DNA of 64,000 nt, from NCBI RefSeq assembly GCF_003316765.1, contig NZ_NIJF01000066.1, forward strand, positions 62,001 to 126,000. The letters run 5' to 3'. A model generated the notes under the pieces. It made no database searches and was not told the DNA's origin. It saw nothing but the letters and a program-made list of their open reading frames with translations. Positions 28,182 through 37,993 of the stretch are shown here, one piece after another. The first letter of the stretch is position 1, and each line of letters opens with the position of its first letter. The position numbers were made by a program, and so were the translations under genes. This stretch comes from Bacillus sp. P14.5. Lineage in GTDB: Bacteria > Bacillota > Bacilli > Bacillales > Bacillaceae_B.

Positions 28182-28985
28182 TTCTGCAATAAAGTAAGAC
28201 GTCAGGAAATCCGCCCAGATTTCGTGTCCCTTTTCATTGGGCTCATCTTGGGAAGAGTTAACATAATCTTTAAGTTCTTCATCTTCAAGGGCTGGCCAAG
28301 CAGTCCAATGGTCTAAATAAGGAATAGAGCTGCTTTCAGCAAATGCTTGAAGTTCCCCCACCTGGATAGGATAATAGGTTGCCCCGAAGATAGGGTGGGT
28401 CGGCTGCAGGATAAGAGCAGCCTCTTCATTAGCCGCCTGCAGGTTGGAAAGGAAAATGTCTATACTGTCATGGTTGTCACTTGGAGCTACTGCGCCGCTG
28501 TTGTCATTGAGGGAGAAAGGCTCATACAAAATCAAGTCAGGAGCAAAATCCAGGACTTCTTCCGATTGTGAGCTGTTAATGAATTCAATGGAAGTGGTAT
28601 CGTATTCGAATAGCTCAACCTCTAACAGATCGCCATAAGCTTCTTGAAGATTGGTCTTCAGCTGTTCGCTCCATCCTCCGTCCTCGGCGCCGAGAGCAGA
28701 AGATCCTACTACAGCCATTTTAAATGGTTCATTAGACATGGTCTTGCTGATGAAATGAGCTTTTCCTTCCTCAGGCCAATTGGCAATAAGGTCAGAGTAA
28801 TGTTTTGAAGTGGTTTCCGGTTCAGTCTCCTGAGAAGAGTTCTCCTGAAGTGCGTCAGACGTTCCTTCTGCTTCCACCGCACTGGCGAGGGGAGAAACAG
28901 CCGTCCGATGCTGATAATGCACATAGCCGAACACAAGAAAAGCTATGGAAAAGATGGTGAGAATGATGAGAAAGAAATTTTTCAC
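28179..28985 (-). CDS. SGNH/GDSL-type hydrolase, membrane-anchored
   Basis: A 268-residue exported hydrolase. An N-terminal helix (FFLIILTIFSIAFLVFGYVH) anchors or exports it, followed by a Ser/Glu/Thr linker to about residue 60. The SGNH blocks are visible: catalytic Ser in AVVGSSALGAEDGGW, the Gly/Asn region LYEPFSLNDNSG, and the C-terminal Asp/His pair in DEPNEKGHEIWADF. Such enzymes remove or move acetyl groups on polysaccharides. It is divergent from the Wzz-like gene that opens the capsule operon, so a role in modifying the capsule or the peptidoglycan attachment point is reasonable but inferred. The start ATG 28985 follows AAGGAGAT. Confidence 0.82.
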   Translation of the reverse strand: MKNFFLIILTIFSIAFLVFGYVHYQHRTAVSPLASAVEAEGTSDALQENSSQETEPETTSKHYSDLIANWPEEGKAHFISKTMSNEPFKMAVVGSSALGAEDGGWSEQLKTNLQEAYGDLLEVELFEYDTTSIEFINSSQSEEVLDFAPDLILYEPFSLNDNSGAVAPSDNHDSIDIFLSNLQAANEEAALILQPTHPIFGATYYPIQVGELQAFAESSSIPYLDHWTAWPALEDEELKDYVNSSQDEPNEKGHEIWADFLTSYFIAE

Positions 28986-29138
28986 GATAAGGATCTCCTT
29001 CTATATAAGAATATAAGTAATTATTACCAAACTGAGATTAACCCTATTATTTAACAAAAAAATGTAGTTTAATTGAAAGGGTGTTAAAACATGACAATTA
29101 TATTAAAATTATGACAAGAAACAACAAAGAAAACAATA

Positions 29139-29152
29139 GCATATGCTATAAT
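29139..29152 (+). promoter_or_regulatory. Extended -10 promoter of the capsule regulatory genes
   Basis: TGCTATAAT (29144-29152) is an extended -10 box, 32 bases before the ATG of the Wzz-like gene. It overlaps a small palindrome AGCATATGCT (29139-29148). No strong -35 box is seen, which is common for extended -10 promoters. Confidence 0.55.
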
Positions 29153-29183
29153 ACTTCATATTTTTATTTTTAGGAGGATACGA

Positions 29184-29927
29184 ATGGAAGAAACAATCAG
29201 TTTAAAGGAATTAATGGGGACGCTGAAGAAGCGCATCCGTTTGATCATATTGATCACATTAACGGCAATTGTCGTCAGCGGGGCGGTCAGCTTCTTTCTC
29301 TTAACGCCAATCTATCAATCTTCCACACAGCTGCTGGTTAACCAGTCAAAGAGCGACCAGCCGGCGTTTGATGTGAATGATATACGAACGAACCTGGAAC
29401 TCATCAATACTTATAACGTTATTATCAAGAGCCCGGCCATACTGGATAAGGTATCAGAGAACCTGAATATAGAGCGGGGGACATTGAACGATAAGATCAC
29501 CGTCGTGAGCGAGAATCAATCACAGGTACTAACCGTATCAGTAACAGACCCAGACCCGAATGAGGCAGCAGACATCGCCAATGAAGTAGCTTCAGTGTTT
29601 CAAGAGGAAATTCCAAACATCATGAATGTGGATAACGTGAGCGTACTTGCACAGGCAGAAGTAGGAGAGAATCAGTCTCCGATCAAACCGCAGCCTGTTC
29701 TTAACATTGCTATTGCTATGGTCGTAGGTCTTATGGCTGGTGTCGGCTTGGCTTTCCTGTTAGAATACCTGGACAATACAATTAAAACAGAGCAGGATGT
29801 AGAGAAAATCCTCGGGCTTCCTGTACTGGGATCCATTACAACCATTAATGATGAAGAAGCGGAGAAAATTTCAAGCCGCACTGATAGAAAATCCCGTGGA
29901 AGAGGTGAATCCGTTGGCTCTAAATAA
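29184..29927 (+). CDS. Wzz/CpsC-type polysaccharide co-polymerase, kinase modulator
   Basis: A 247-residue membrane protein that sets chain length and activates the partner tyrosine kinase. Two transmembrane helices bracket an extracytoplasmic loop: LIILITLTAIVVSGAVSFFL (about 19-40) and VLNIAIAMVVGLMAGVGLAF (about 173-195), with the proline-rich IKPQPVLNIA just before the second, the Wzz signature. The C-terminal tail (about 50 residues) would contact the kinase, which is encoded next and overlaps this gene. It resembles Bacillus YwqC/TkmA. ATG 29184 follows AGGAGG. It heads the unit Wzz - BY-kinase - phosphatase. Confidence 0.9.
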   Translation: MEETISLKELMGTLKKRIRLIILITLTAIVVSGAVSFFLLTPIYQSSTQLLVNQSKSDQPAFDVNDIRTNLELINTYNVIIKSPAILDKVSENLNIERGTLNDKITVVSENQSQVLTVSVTDPDPNEAADIANEVASVFQEEIPNIMNVDNVSVLAQAEVGENQSPIKPQPVLNIAIAMVVGLMAGVGLAFLLEYLDNTIKTEQDVEKILGLPVLGSITTINDEEAEKISSRTDRKSRGRGESVGSK

Positions 29928-30615
29928 AATGAAGAAGCAAATGCTGAATACGAAGAGAAAGCTTATAACAAAAACAAGTCCCAAGTCACCGATCACCGAA
30001 CAGTACCGGACGATCCGGACCAATATCAACTTTTCGGCAGTAGACAGGGAAATCAAGACTCTCATGGTCACGTCAGCTGGTCCCGGTGAAGGAAAGTCGA
30101 CAACGGCAGCTAACTTAGCGGTCGTATTCGCCCAGCAGGGGAAGAAAGTTCTGCTGGTGGATGGTGATATGAGAAAGCCGACTGCTCATTATACATTCGG
30201 CCTCAATAATACATTTGGCTTGACGACAGTATTGACGAAGCAAAAGTCACTTCAGGAGACAAGAGTAGAATCGGATGTCGAAAACCTGTACCTGCTGACT
30301 TGTGGACCTGTGCCGCCTAACCCGGCTGAGCTTTTGAGCTCCAATGCGATGAGGGAATTCCTGGCAGAGGCAGGCAGCCAGTTTGATTTAGTCATTTTCG
30401 ATACACCGCCGGTATTGACCGTAACGGACGGACAGGTACTGGCAAATCTATGTGATTCTACAATCCTAGTGGTCAGTTCCGGTACGACTGACAGAGAGGG
30501 TGCTGTCAAAGCGAAGGAACTGCTGGATTCAGCCAAAGCCAAGATCGTCGGTGTTGTGCTGAATAACCGAAAGTTGGAAGCTACCAATTATTACTATTAT
30601 TATGGAAAAAATTAA
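29914..30615 (+). CDS. Bacterial tyrosine kinase (BY-kinase, CpsD/YwqD type)
   Basis: A 233-residue cytoplasmic kinase that autophosphorylates a tyrosine cluster and controls polysaccharide synthesis. The Walker A motif is SAGPGEGKSTTAANLA, Walker A' is VLLVDGDMRKPTAHY and Walker B is FDLVIFDTPPVLTVTD. The C-terminus carries the cluster NYYYYYGKN. I chose TTG 29914 (AGAGGTGAA upstream), which overlaps the Wzz-like gene by 14 bases, over the longer frame from 29848. It needs the Wzz-like protein as activator. UDP-glucose dehydrogenases are known substrates of Bacillus PtkA, and one lies nearby at 24.5 kb; regulation of it here is inferred. Confidence 0.92.
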   Translation: MALNKMKKQMLNTKRKLITKTSPKSPITEQYRTIRTNINFSAVDREIKTLMVTSAGPGEGKSTTAANLAVVFAQQGKKVLLVDGDMRKPTAHYTFGLNNTFGLTTVLTKQKSLQETRVESDVENLYLLTCGPVPPNPAELLSSNAMREFLAEAGSQFDLVIFDTPPVLTVTDGQVLANLCDSTILVVSSGTTDREGAVKAKELLDSAKAKIVGVVLNNRKLEATNYYYYYGKN

Positions 30616-30718
30616 CCACGATTCGACAAATTTCCCCTGTTGTCATTAACTAGAAAGAAAATTACAATTGGAATATGTCGAAAGTTCGAACGGGTAAGTC
30701 ATTTGGAGGAGGACAACG

Positions 30719-31486
30719 ATGATAGACATCCACAGCCATATACTGCCGGGAATAGATGATGGGGCAAAGTCACTGGATGACAGCCTGGAAATGGCAAAGG
30801 CGGCAGTGAAAGAGGGAATTACGACCATCATTGCGACTCCTCACCACATGAATGGAAAGTATGAAAATGACAAAGTAACAATTCTTCCATTAGTGGAGGA
30901 GCTGAATAGAGAAATAGAAAAAGAGGGTATCCCGCTGAAGGTTCTTCCTGGACAGGAAACGAGAATTTACGGTGAATTGGTAGAGGACTACAGAGAAGGA
31001 AAGCTTTTGACTCTGGGAGAGAGCACTTCCTATCTCTTTATCGAGTTTCCATCAAGTTCTGTTCCGCGTTACGCGGACAGGCTGCTGTTTGATCTTCAGC
31101 AGGAAGGGATTACACCTGTCATCGTTCATCCCGAGAGGAATGCTGAACTGATCGAGAGGCCCGAGAAGCTCTATAAGCTGGTGAAGAACGGGGCACTTAC
31201 ACAAGTGACCGGAGCGAGCCTGACAGGATACTTCGGAAAGAAGATCCAGAAGTTCTCTCATCAGATGATTGAGTCGAATCTGACTCACTTCATCGCCTCG
31301 GATGCCCATAATACAACTTCAAGAACCTTCAAGATGGAAGAAGCAATGAATGATATGGAAAAAAGGTACGGAGTGGACATGATCTATTACTTTACGGAAA
31401 ACGCCGAATTGCTGGTCGATCACAAAACCGTCTACCGGGAAATCCCGGAGCCAATCAAAAAGAAGAAGTTCCTGGGCCTTTTTTAA
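30719..31486 (+). CDS. PHP-family tyrosine-protein phosphatase (CpsB/YwqE type)
   Basis: A 255-residue manganese-dependent phosphatase that dephosphorylates the BY-kinase. It opens with the PHP metal motif MIDIHSHILPGIDDGA and has further ligands in IIATPHHMNGKY, VLPGQETRIYGEL, PVIVHPERN and HFIASDAHNT. Length matches Bacillus YwqE (254 residues). ATG 30719 follows TTGGAGGAGG after a 103-base gap from the kinase. It closes the regulatory trio; a terminator follows. Confidence 0.93.
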   Translation: MIDIHSHILPGIDDGAKSLDDSLEMAKAAVKEGITTIIATPHHMNGKYENDKVTILPLVEELNREIEKEGIPLKVLPGQETRIYGELVEDYREGKLLTLGESTSYLFIEFPSSSVPRYADRLLFDLQQEGITPVIVHPERNAELIERPEKLYKLVKNGALTQVTGASLTGYFGKKIQKFSHQMIESNLTHFIASDAHNTTSRTFKMEEAMNDMEKRYGVDMIYYFTENAELLVDHKTVYREIPEPIKKKKFLGLF

Positions 31487-31495
31487 AACAAATAA

Positions 31496-31520
31496 ACTAG
31501 CCTACAAGCTAGTTTTTGTT
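31496..31520 (+). terminator. Terminator after the phosphatase gene
   Basis: AAACTAGC / GCTAGTTTTT with a short loop, 10 bases after the stop. It separates the regulatory genes from the biosynthetic genes, or acts as an attenuator with the leader downstream. Confidence 0.8.
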
Positions 31521-31579
31521 ATGCATACAGACATTGTGAAAATTTTAACAATTTCTTAACATTGTAATAAAAGTTAGAA

Positions 31580-31665
31580 AGTAACGGCTATGTCTCCTAC
31601 CCGCTATCGTTGGAGGCACTCGACCATGCTGTAAACTGACTACTAGATGGGTGCCATTTAATTAT
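31580..31665 (+). ncRNA. Candidate structured leader RNA between phosphatase and capsule biosynthesis genes
   Basis: The 665-base gap before the sugar transferase holds no supported gene. Within AT-rich DNA, 31580-31665 is clearly richer in G/C and can fold: CTCC (31594-31597) with GGAG (31612-31615), and GGCAC (31615-31619) with GTGCC (31651-31655), around CTCGACCATG and a GATGG segment. The place is the one where Bacillus eps-type operons carry the EAR antitermination RNA. I cannot confirm the family from memory, so this is a candidate only. The remainder, 31666-32150, shows only AT-rich sequence and short false frames. Confidence 0.35.
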
Positions 31666-32150
31666 TTATCCAAATGTCATTGTAATAAATCAATTAACAA
31701 AATCAGAATGATGAAATAAACAGAAGGTAGTGAGATACACTTAATTAGCATGCTTCGCTAGAAAGATTGAAAGATATACAGAAGTAAGGGTAGATTTGTT
31801 ATGAATTCTGAAACATAAAGTCATACGTTCTGCTAAAAGTGGACTCCAGATTTTCGCTAAAGTGATTGAGGAAATTAAGGGAAACAACTTTCATAATAAT
31901 AGTAGGCAGTCAGCTTATTGAACATCATATTATATATCTCGGTAAATAATTAAACGTGATTCCATATATAGAACTTTATTCTAATAGAAAGCATTAGTTA
32001 AAGGTGAAATATCCCATTAAGTCATAATTAGTAAAGAGAGAAATACAAAATAAAAATATTTACAAGATAAGCTAGTTTGAAGGTAGAAATGAAAAATACC
32101 AATATTAAGAAAACGAAAAATACGGAACAAGTTATAAAGAGGTGAAATAA

Positions 32151-32819
32151 GTGTCTTTCAGAAAGGTTAATAATAACATATATGATGAGTTTTCAGAAGC
32201 TATAGATAGAGTATTAGAGAAAGAAGTTACATATATTAACTCCTATTACAATTTTTCGAAACGAATAATGGATGTTATATTGGCGTTAATAGGACTTATC
32301 CTAACACTCCCTATTCTCATATTTTTTTGTTTAGCAATTAAGCTAGAGACACCAGGCCCTGCTTTTTACTTACAAGAGAGAGTGGGGCATAACGGTAAGT
32401 ATTTTAGAGTGATTAAACTGCGTTCGATGGGAATGGATGCCGAGAAAAAAGGAGCGCAATGGGCAGAAAGAAATGACCCTCGTATAACGAGGATAGGTAA
32501 TTTTATAAGAAAAACAAGGATTGATGAAATCCCTCAGTTGATTAATGTATTACATGGGGATATGAGTATGATTGGACCGCGTCCAGAAAGACCAATGTTT
32601 ACTGCCCAATTCAACGAGGATATTCCAGGTTTTGTGAAGCGTTTAGTAGTTAAACCTGGAGTTACAGGTTGGGCTCAAATTAACGGGGGGTACGAAATTA
32701 CTCCTAATGAGAAGTTAGAGCTTGATTTGTATTATATTGAAAATATGAACCTGGCTTTAGATTGCAAGATTCTTTTGTATACCATTAAAGTGGTGTTCTC
32801 TGGAGAGGGAGCTAGGTAA
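32151..32819 (+). CDS. Initiating sugar transferase (undecaprenyl-phosphate sugar-1-phosphate transferase)
   Basis: A 222-residue monotopic polyisoprenyl-phosphate hexose-1-phosphate transferase that puts the first sugar phosphate on undecaprenyl phosphate. One re-entrant helix (DVILALIGLILTLPILIFFC) follows NFSKRIMD. The core has LQERVGHNGKYFRVIKLRSM, RKTRIDEIPQLINVLHGDMS (the catalytic Asp-Glu pair), MIGPRPERP and VKPGVTGWAQINGG. These are WcaJ/EpsL-type motifs; galactose- or glucose-phosphate cannot be told apart. GTG 32151 follows AGAGGTGAAA. It is the first gene of the AT-rich biosynthetic block, consistent with Wzx/Wzy assembly. Confidence 0.93.
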   Translation: MSFRKVNNNIYDEFSEAIDRVLEKEVTYINSYYNFSKRIMDVILALIGLILTLPILIFFCLAIKLETPGPAFYLQERVGHNGKYFRVIKLRSMGMDAEKKGAQWAERNDPRITRIGNFIRKTRIDEIPQLINVLHGDMSMIGPRPERPMFTAQFNEDIPGFVKRLVVKPGVTGWAQINGGYEITPNEKLELDLYYIENMNLALDCKILLYTIKVVFSGEGAR

Positions 32820-32967
32820 GTATACTTTACTCTCTCCTCGTAGGAATATGATAAATACAATGATTTACTTATACTAATTGTCTTAACTTAATTGAGATTT
32901 AATAATAATTAAGTATAAGGTAATAAGCAGGGGAATAGTCATTAAAAACTTTAAGGGAGTATTGATT

Positions 32968-34067
32968 TTGAAAATATTATATATAATTACTAGGTCAACA
33001 TGGGGTGGTGCTCAAGCCCATGTTTTTGACTTAGTAAATGAATTTAAAAAAAGAGGCAATGAATGTGTAGTAGTTATAGGAGAAAGTGGTGATCTTCAAA
33101 AAAGGCTTGTAGATGCAGATATAAAGGTCATTATTCTTAAAAATCTTTTGAGGGAAATTAACCCACTCACAGATATAAAAGGAATTTGGGAATTGTGTAA
33201 GGTTATCAAAAGGGAACGTCCCTCAGTGATTCATGCACATTCTTCTAAAGCGGGAATAGTAGGAAGAATTGCTGCACGCATCACTAGAATACCCGTTGTT
33301 TTCACTGTACACGGATGGTCCTTTACAGAGGGTGTAGGCGACATGAAGAGAAAAATATACTTGTTAGTAGAGAAACTTATGGCGAATATAACTGACAAAT
33401 TTATATGCGTTTCGGACTTTGATAAGGAATTAGCAATTAGGTATAAAGTCTCCACAGATCAGAAATTAGTTGCTATTCATAATGGTATACCCTATGTAGC
33501 ACGACAACAAAGGAAAGAAAATAAACAGAAAGAAAATTAAAACTTATAATGGTAGCACGTTTTTCAGCTCAGAAAGATTATAAAACACTAATTCAATCTA
33601 TAACTAAAGTGGAAGGTGACTTCCGAGTCAGGTTAGTAGGAGATGGGGAATTAATAGGAGAGATTAAACAGATAGTTTTGCAGCTAAACCTATCGGATAA
33701 GGTAGAATTTTTGGGGAAAAGAAACGATGTTATAGATTTATTAAGAGAATCAGATGTCTTTATTTTATCAACTAATTATGAGGGATTACCTATTAGTATT
33801 ATTGAAGCAATGTCTCAAGGATTACCAGTTGTAGCTACCGATGTAGGAGGGGTAAATGAGCTTATTGCTGATAACAAAAATGGTTACCTAGTTAGAAGAA
33901 AAGATAGCGATCAACTTGCCGAAAAAATAAAAAACTTAATAAGTGACCAAGCCCTAAGGAATTCAATGGGAGATGAAAGTTATAAAAGGTTTAGGGATAA
34001 GTTTACTTCTAAAGTCATGCTAGATAAAACTTTTAATGTTTATGAAGAAATTAAAAAATATTATTAA
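32968..34067 (+). CDS. GT4-family glycosyltransferase (one frameshift)
   Basis: A GT-B retaining glycosyltransferase, 366 residues once one base is added in the A4 run at 33533-33536 (restores QKEKLKLIMVARFSAQKDYK). The N-terminal half opens with ILYIITRSTWGGAQAHVFDL and has HAHSSKAGIVGRIAARITRI and VFTVHGWSFTEG. The C-terminal half has the donor-binding VGDGELIGEIKQI, the catalytic region STNYEGLPISIIEAMSQGLP and VVATDVGGVNELI. It adds a sugar from a nucleotide donor to the growing lipid-linked unit; the sugar is unknown. The start is TTG 32968, with GGGAG eight bases upstream. Confidence 0.88.
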
Positions 34068-34142
34068 TACTTTTTCGCAGGAATATGAAATTTATATTAA
34101 ATTATATGGACAAAAGGTCCAATATATTAGGGGGCGGATTCA

Positions 34143-35153
34143 GTGCGAAAGGTTTTTATATGTTATACCCCTTATCACATTTATCAAGCTGTTTTAAAGT
34201 CTATAGAATTAAATGAAAAGGAAAATACAATTATAATTACAGATCATCTGAAACATAGTAATTTCTTTTTTGAAACTTTAAAAAAAGCAGAGATATTTCA
34301 TAAAGTAATCTTTGTGCCTGAAATGCAAATAACTAACAGTCTGAATAATAAGTCTTTATATAAAAAAATCTTCAAGAGAAAAGCGCTTCTAGTAGATCTG
34401 TTCTCCGAATTTGGAATTATTGAAAGACTTGAGAAGGATCATATCTTCTTGTTCTTAGATACAAGATATTTGAGTGCGTTGGCGATTTATGTAAATAGAG
34501 GAAAAATCACTTTAATGGAGGATGGTAAATTCACATACCTGGTACCAAAGATTACAATTAAAGAGAGAGTTAAGAATTTAGTCTACAAATTGGATTCACC
34601 ATACGGAAGACATAAGGAAATCAAAGAAATTGAAGTCTTAAATCCTAGTGAACTTCCGAAGGATATTATATTTAAGTCGAAAAAGTTCCCTTTAGATAAG
34701 ATAACTGAAGATCTTAAGCAAGAACAAAAAGATAATATTCTCTCAATTTTTATTAATAAAGAGCAAATTTCATTTGATAAATCCCAAAAGAAAATGTTAT
34801 TAATAACACAACCTTTATCAGAAAACAATTGGATTAGTGAGGAAAAGAAGATAGAGCTATATGAAGAGATACTAAATGAGCATGGGGAAGGACATCAAGT
34901 TTTTATTAAAACCCATCCGAGAGAAAATACAAATTATAGTGCGGTTTTCGGCCATAAGATTACGCTATTACCACAAGAGTTTCCTCTTGAAATATTAACC
35001 CTTATAAAGGATGCAGAATTTAGCAAGGCAGTAACAATAGACTCTAGCGCCTTATATAACCTAAAAAAGGTTAAAGAGAAAGTATATCTGGGTTACCATT
35101 ATGATAATGAGCTATATAAAAATGTCTCAACAATTGTTGATCTAAAGAAGTAA
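34143..35153 (+). CDS. GT52-like glycosyltransferase (sialyltransferase/CMP-sugar type)
   Basis: A 336-residue cytoplasmic enzyme resembling glycosyltransferase family 52, whose members (such as Lst sialyltransferases) use CMP-activated sugars. Supporting motifs are the N-terminal VFICYTPYHIYQAVLKSIEL, ITLMEDGKFTYL, the region MLLITQPLSENNWISEEKKI, VFIKTHPRENTNY, LLPQEFPLEIL and VTIDSSALYNLKKVKEKVYL. The window has a full CMP-Kdo pathway and no CMP-sialic acid genes (no neuB/neuC), so CMP-Kdo is the natural guess for the donor; that is inference. GTG 34143 follows AGGGGGCGG. The family call is from motif memory. Confidence 0.68.
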   Translation: MRKVFICYTPYHIYQAVLKSIELNEKENTIIITDHLKHSNFFFETLKKAEIFHKVIFVPEMQITNSLNNKSLYKKIFKRKALLVDLFSEFGIIERLEKDHIFLFLDTRYLSALAIYVNRGKITLMEDGKFTYLVPKITIKERVKNLVYKLDSPYGRHKEIKEIEVLNPSELPKDIIFKSKKFPLDKITEDLKQEQKDNILSIFINKEQISFDKSQKKMLLITQPLSENNWISEEKKIELYEEILNEHGEGHQVFIKTHPRENTNYSAVFGHKITLLPQEFPLEILTLIKDAEFSKAVTIDSSALYNLKKVKEKVYLGYHYDNELYKNVSTIVDLKK

Positions 35154-35170
35154 CAAGAAGGTAAAGTGAA

Positions 35171-36593
35171 ATGAAAATATTAGAAAAATTAAAAAAATTT
35201 ACTTTTAAAAGAGTCTATAGTCTATATTATTGGTAGTTTTTTTGTAAAAGGATTGAATTTTTTATCGATACCTCTCTTTACAAGGATATTAGATCCGGAA
35301 GATTATGGTAAGATGGCTATATTTATTCTATTGGTAAATATCTTTGACATATTTATAAATTTAAATATCCCTACTGCAATTAAGCATAAATATATGGAGA
35401 ATAAAAATGATTTCCCTGATTTCTTTAGTACGAATTTAATTATACTGCCTTTTGTGTTAGCTCTTATGTCAATGCTAGTACTTTTGAATATTAATAAATT
35501 TTCGATATTTTTAAATATATCTAGAGACATAATATTTTTTGCTATTATAATCTCAGCTTTAGCCACCTTTGTAAATGTATATTTGTTATTGTTGATTGCA
35601 AAGAAAAATAGTGTAAAGCATACAAAGACAGTAATCATTCAAAGAACTTCAGAAATTATTCTTACTCTTTCGCTAATGAGTATTTTAACTGATGAAAAGT
35701 TTTACGGGAGGGTTTATTCCCAGTTATTCATATTCTCTATATTTGCACTTATCTCTCTATTTCTACTTATAAAAATGGTTGATTATTGGAAATTTAGTCC
35801 GGGCTATATTAAACAATCAATGTTTTTTGGATTACCTTTAATATTCCATGCAGGAGCGCATCTTATTATGGCGCAATCTGATAGAGTAATTATAAGTAAG
35901 TATATAGGGTACGAAACAGTAGGAATTTATTCCTTTGCGTATAATATTGGGATTATTTCATTTGTACTTATTAATGCTCTGAATAATTCTTGGCTTCCTT
36001 TTTTCTATAAGTCATTAAACCATCATGATTATAATATTTTAAATAAAAAAGTGAAGAAACTCTCAAATGTTATTCTTTTTAGTTCCTTAATTATTTCAAT
36101 ATTTGGTAAGGAAATAGTATATTTAATGGCTACTCCTCAATATTATAGTGCAATAAAAATACTTCCAATAATTATTACTGGGAATATATTTGTCTATTAT
36201 TATTCTATCTATATAAACTATTCCTATTATTTAAAGAAGACTAAAACGATAGCTGTTAATACATTAATTGCTGCGTTATTTAATATAGTTGCCAATGTGA
36301 TTTTTATTCCGAAGTTTGGTTACATTGCTGCAGCATGGACTACACTTGCAGCTTATATATTACTATTCATTTTACATTATCTTAGCAGCAAAAGACTGTT
36401 TAGAGAAAAAGGTGAAGTAATAAAGCTAATAAGTTTGTTCTCCAATTTAGGAGTGTATATGGCGTTAGTAATTATGGTCTTTATTTTAGAAAGAAATATT
36501 AGTAGCCTCTTCCTAATAATTATAAAAGTTATTATTGTGTGTCTATTTGCTTTTAAAATTTTCTATAAGGAGTTTATAAAAAATGAAAGGTAA
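35171..36593 (+). CDS. Wzx-type polysaccharide flippase (frameshift near start)
   Basis: A polytopic membrane protein of about 473 residues with some 12-14 predicted helices, of the MOP/PST superfamily that flips the undecaprenyl-linked repeat unit outward. The typical N-terminus is YIIGSFFVKGLNFLSIPLFT and RILDPEDYGKMAIFILLVNI; later segments include FGLPLIFHAGAHLIMAQSDR and YNIGIISFVLINALNNSW. ATG 35171 (MKILEKLKK) lies in another frame and joins at an A7 run (35191-35197), needing one base less or two more. Without repair the protein would start at TTG 35253 and lose its first helix. Its end overlaps the next gene by 11 bases. Confidence 0.85.
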
Positions 36594-37988
36594 TATAATT
36601 CTTCTTTCAGTACAATTCTTCCTTATAGCAGCCTCTTTATCCCTAACGGTCTTTATTCATAATGAAAGTTTATTGATTGAAATTTTTAAGGTAATGATAA
36701 TTGTAACCTATTTTTGGTCAATATTCTGTGCTAAATTAAAATTAAGCTGGTTCCATCCTTATATAATTTTTCTAGGAACTTTTTTCCTGTTTAACTTATC
36801 CAGGATAGTATTGGATTTGGTTGGTTATTGGGATTTAGAGATTGTTGATCTCGCTTTAGGGGGAGCATTAGGTAATAATACTTTATTAAAACTCTTGAAT
36901 GTTTACCTGATTTCCCTTTTATGTTTGAATCTTGGTTATTTGTTATATTCCAACACTAGTAAAACAATTGTAAAATTTGAGTTGAGAAATAATGAAGCCT
37001 TTGAAAAAATATATACCATGATTTTTTTCTTGGTGTCCCTGGCACGTTAGTTAGATACATTATTGATTTAATTTATGTAAAACAACATGGATACTTAAGT
37101 ATATTTACAGGAAATAACATTAATTATCCTTTTTGGACAAAGGGTTCAGGGAGTCTAATGTTATATGGGTATTATCTGTTTTTAAGTACTGTTCCCTCAG
37201 AAAAAAGATTTAAAATTGTTTCATCAGTTTATCTACTCCTAATATTTCTTAGCAGTTTGAAGGGTCAAAGAGCACTGTTTCTCTTAAGTTTGCTACTAGT
37301 TCTTACTTTTTATTACCTTTTCTACAATAAGAAAATAAGTGTAAGAGTTATTTCATTTTTAGGGATTAGTATTATGCTCTTTTCACAATTCATAAGAAGT
37401 ATACGTGTGGAAAATGCCCAATTTGTCGAAAATAATATAATATTTGAATTCATGAGACAACAAGGGGTTTCCTTCTTGATACCTGGATTATTAATAGAGA
37501 ATTCAATATTACTTAATAGAGAAGGGGTACCATATCTTTTCGCCCCATTAATTGATAGTTTAAATGCTATAAGGTACCCTGAAGTTTTTTCGAAAGGGCA
37601 AACAGAAGAATTGTTAGATATCTCAAATTATCTAGGATATGAACTAATGTATTTCCTTTACCCGGATGGTTATTTAAAAGGTTGGGGAGTGGGTTCTAAT
37701 TATCTTGCCGAGCTAATAGGATTTGGAGGCATAACAGCAGTAATAGTATTTCATCTGTTGTTATTTCCTGTAATTAGTAAAATTGTCAAATTAATGAGCG
37801 TTAGAAGGATATATATAGTAATTTTTATTCCGATTTTAATTTCTCTATACTATATGCCAAGGAGTTCATTGCTAGGCTTTAAACTAGAGCCTTTAAAGAT
37901 CATATTAATATATCTACTCTTTACTTTTGCTGCAAGCTTGTTCAGCAAAGTGAAAAACAGAGATAGGAAAAATAAACAAAGTTGGTGA
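36583..37988 (+). CDS. Wzy-type O-antigen/capsule polymerase (one frameshift)
   Basis: A polytopic protein, 468 residues after adding one T in the T7 run at 37022-37028 (restores MIFFLGVPGTLVRYIIDLIY). It has about 12 hydrophobic segments and a large extracytoplasmic loop late in the protein (INYPFWTKGSG, and the region from VENAQFVENNIIFEFMRQQG to YFLYPDGYLKGWGVGSNYLA). Polymerases of this kind are too variable for firm motif assignment; the call rests on topology and on position next to Wzx. It would join repeat units on the outer face of the membrane. Confidence 0.75.
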
Positions 37989-37993
37989 TTTAA

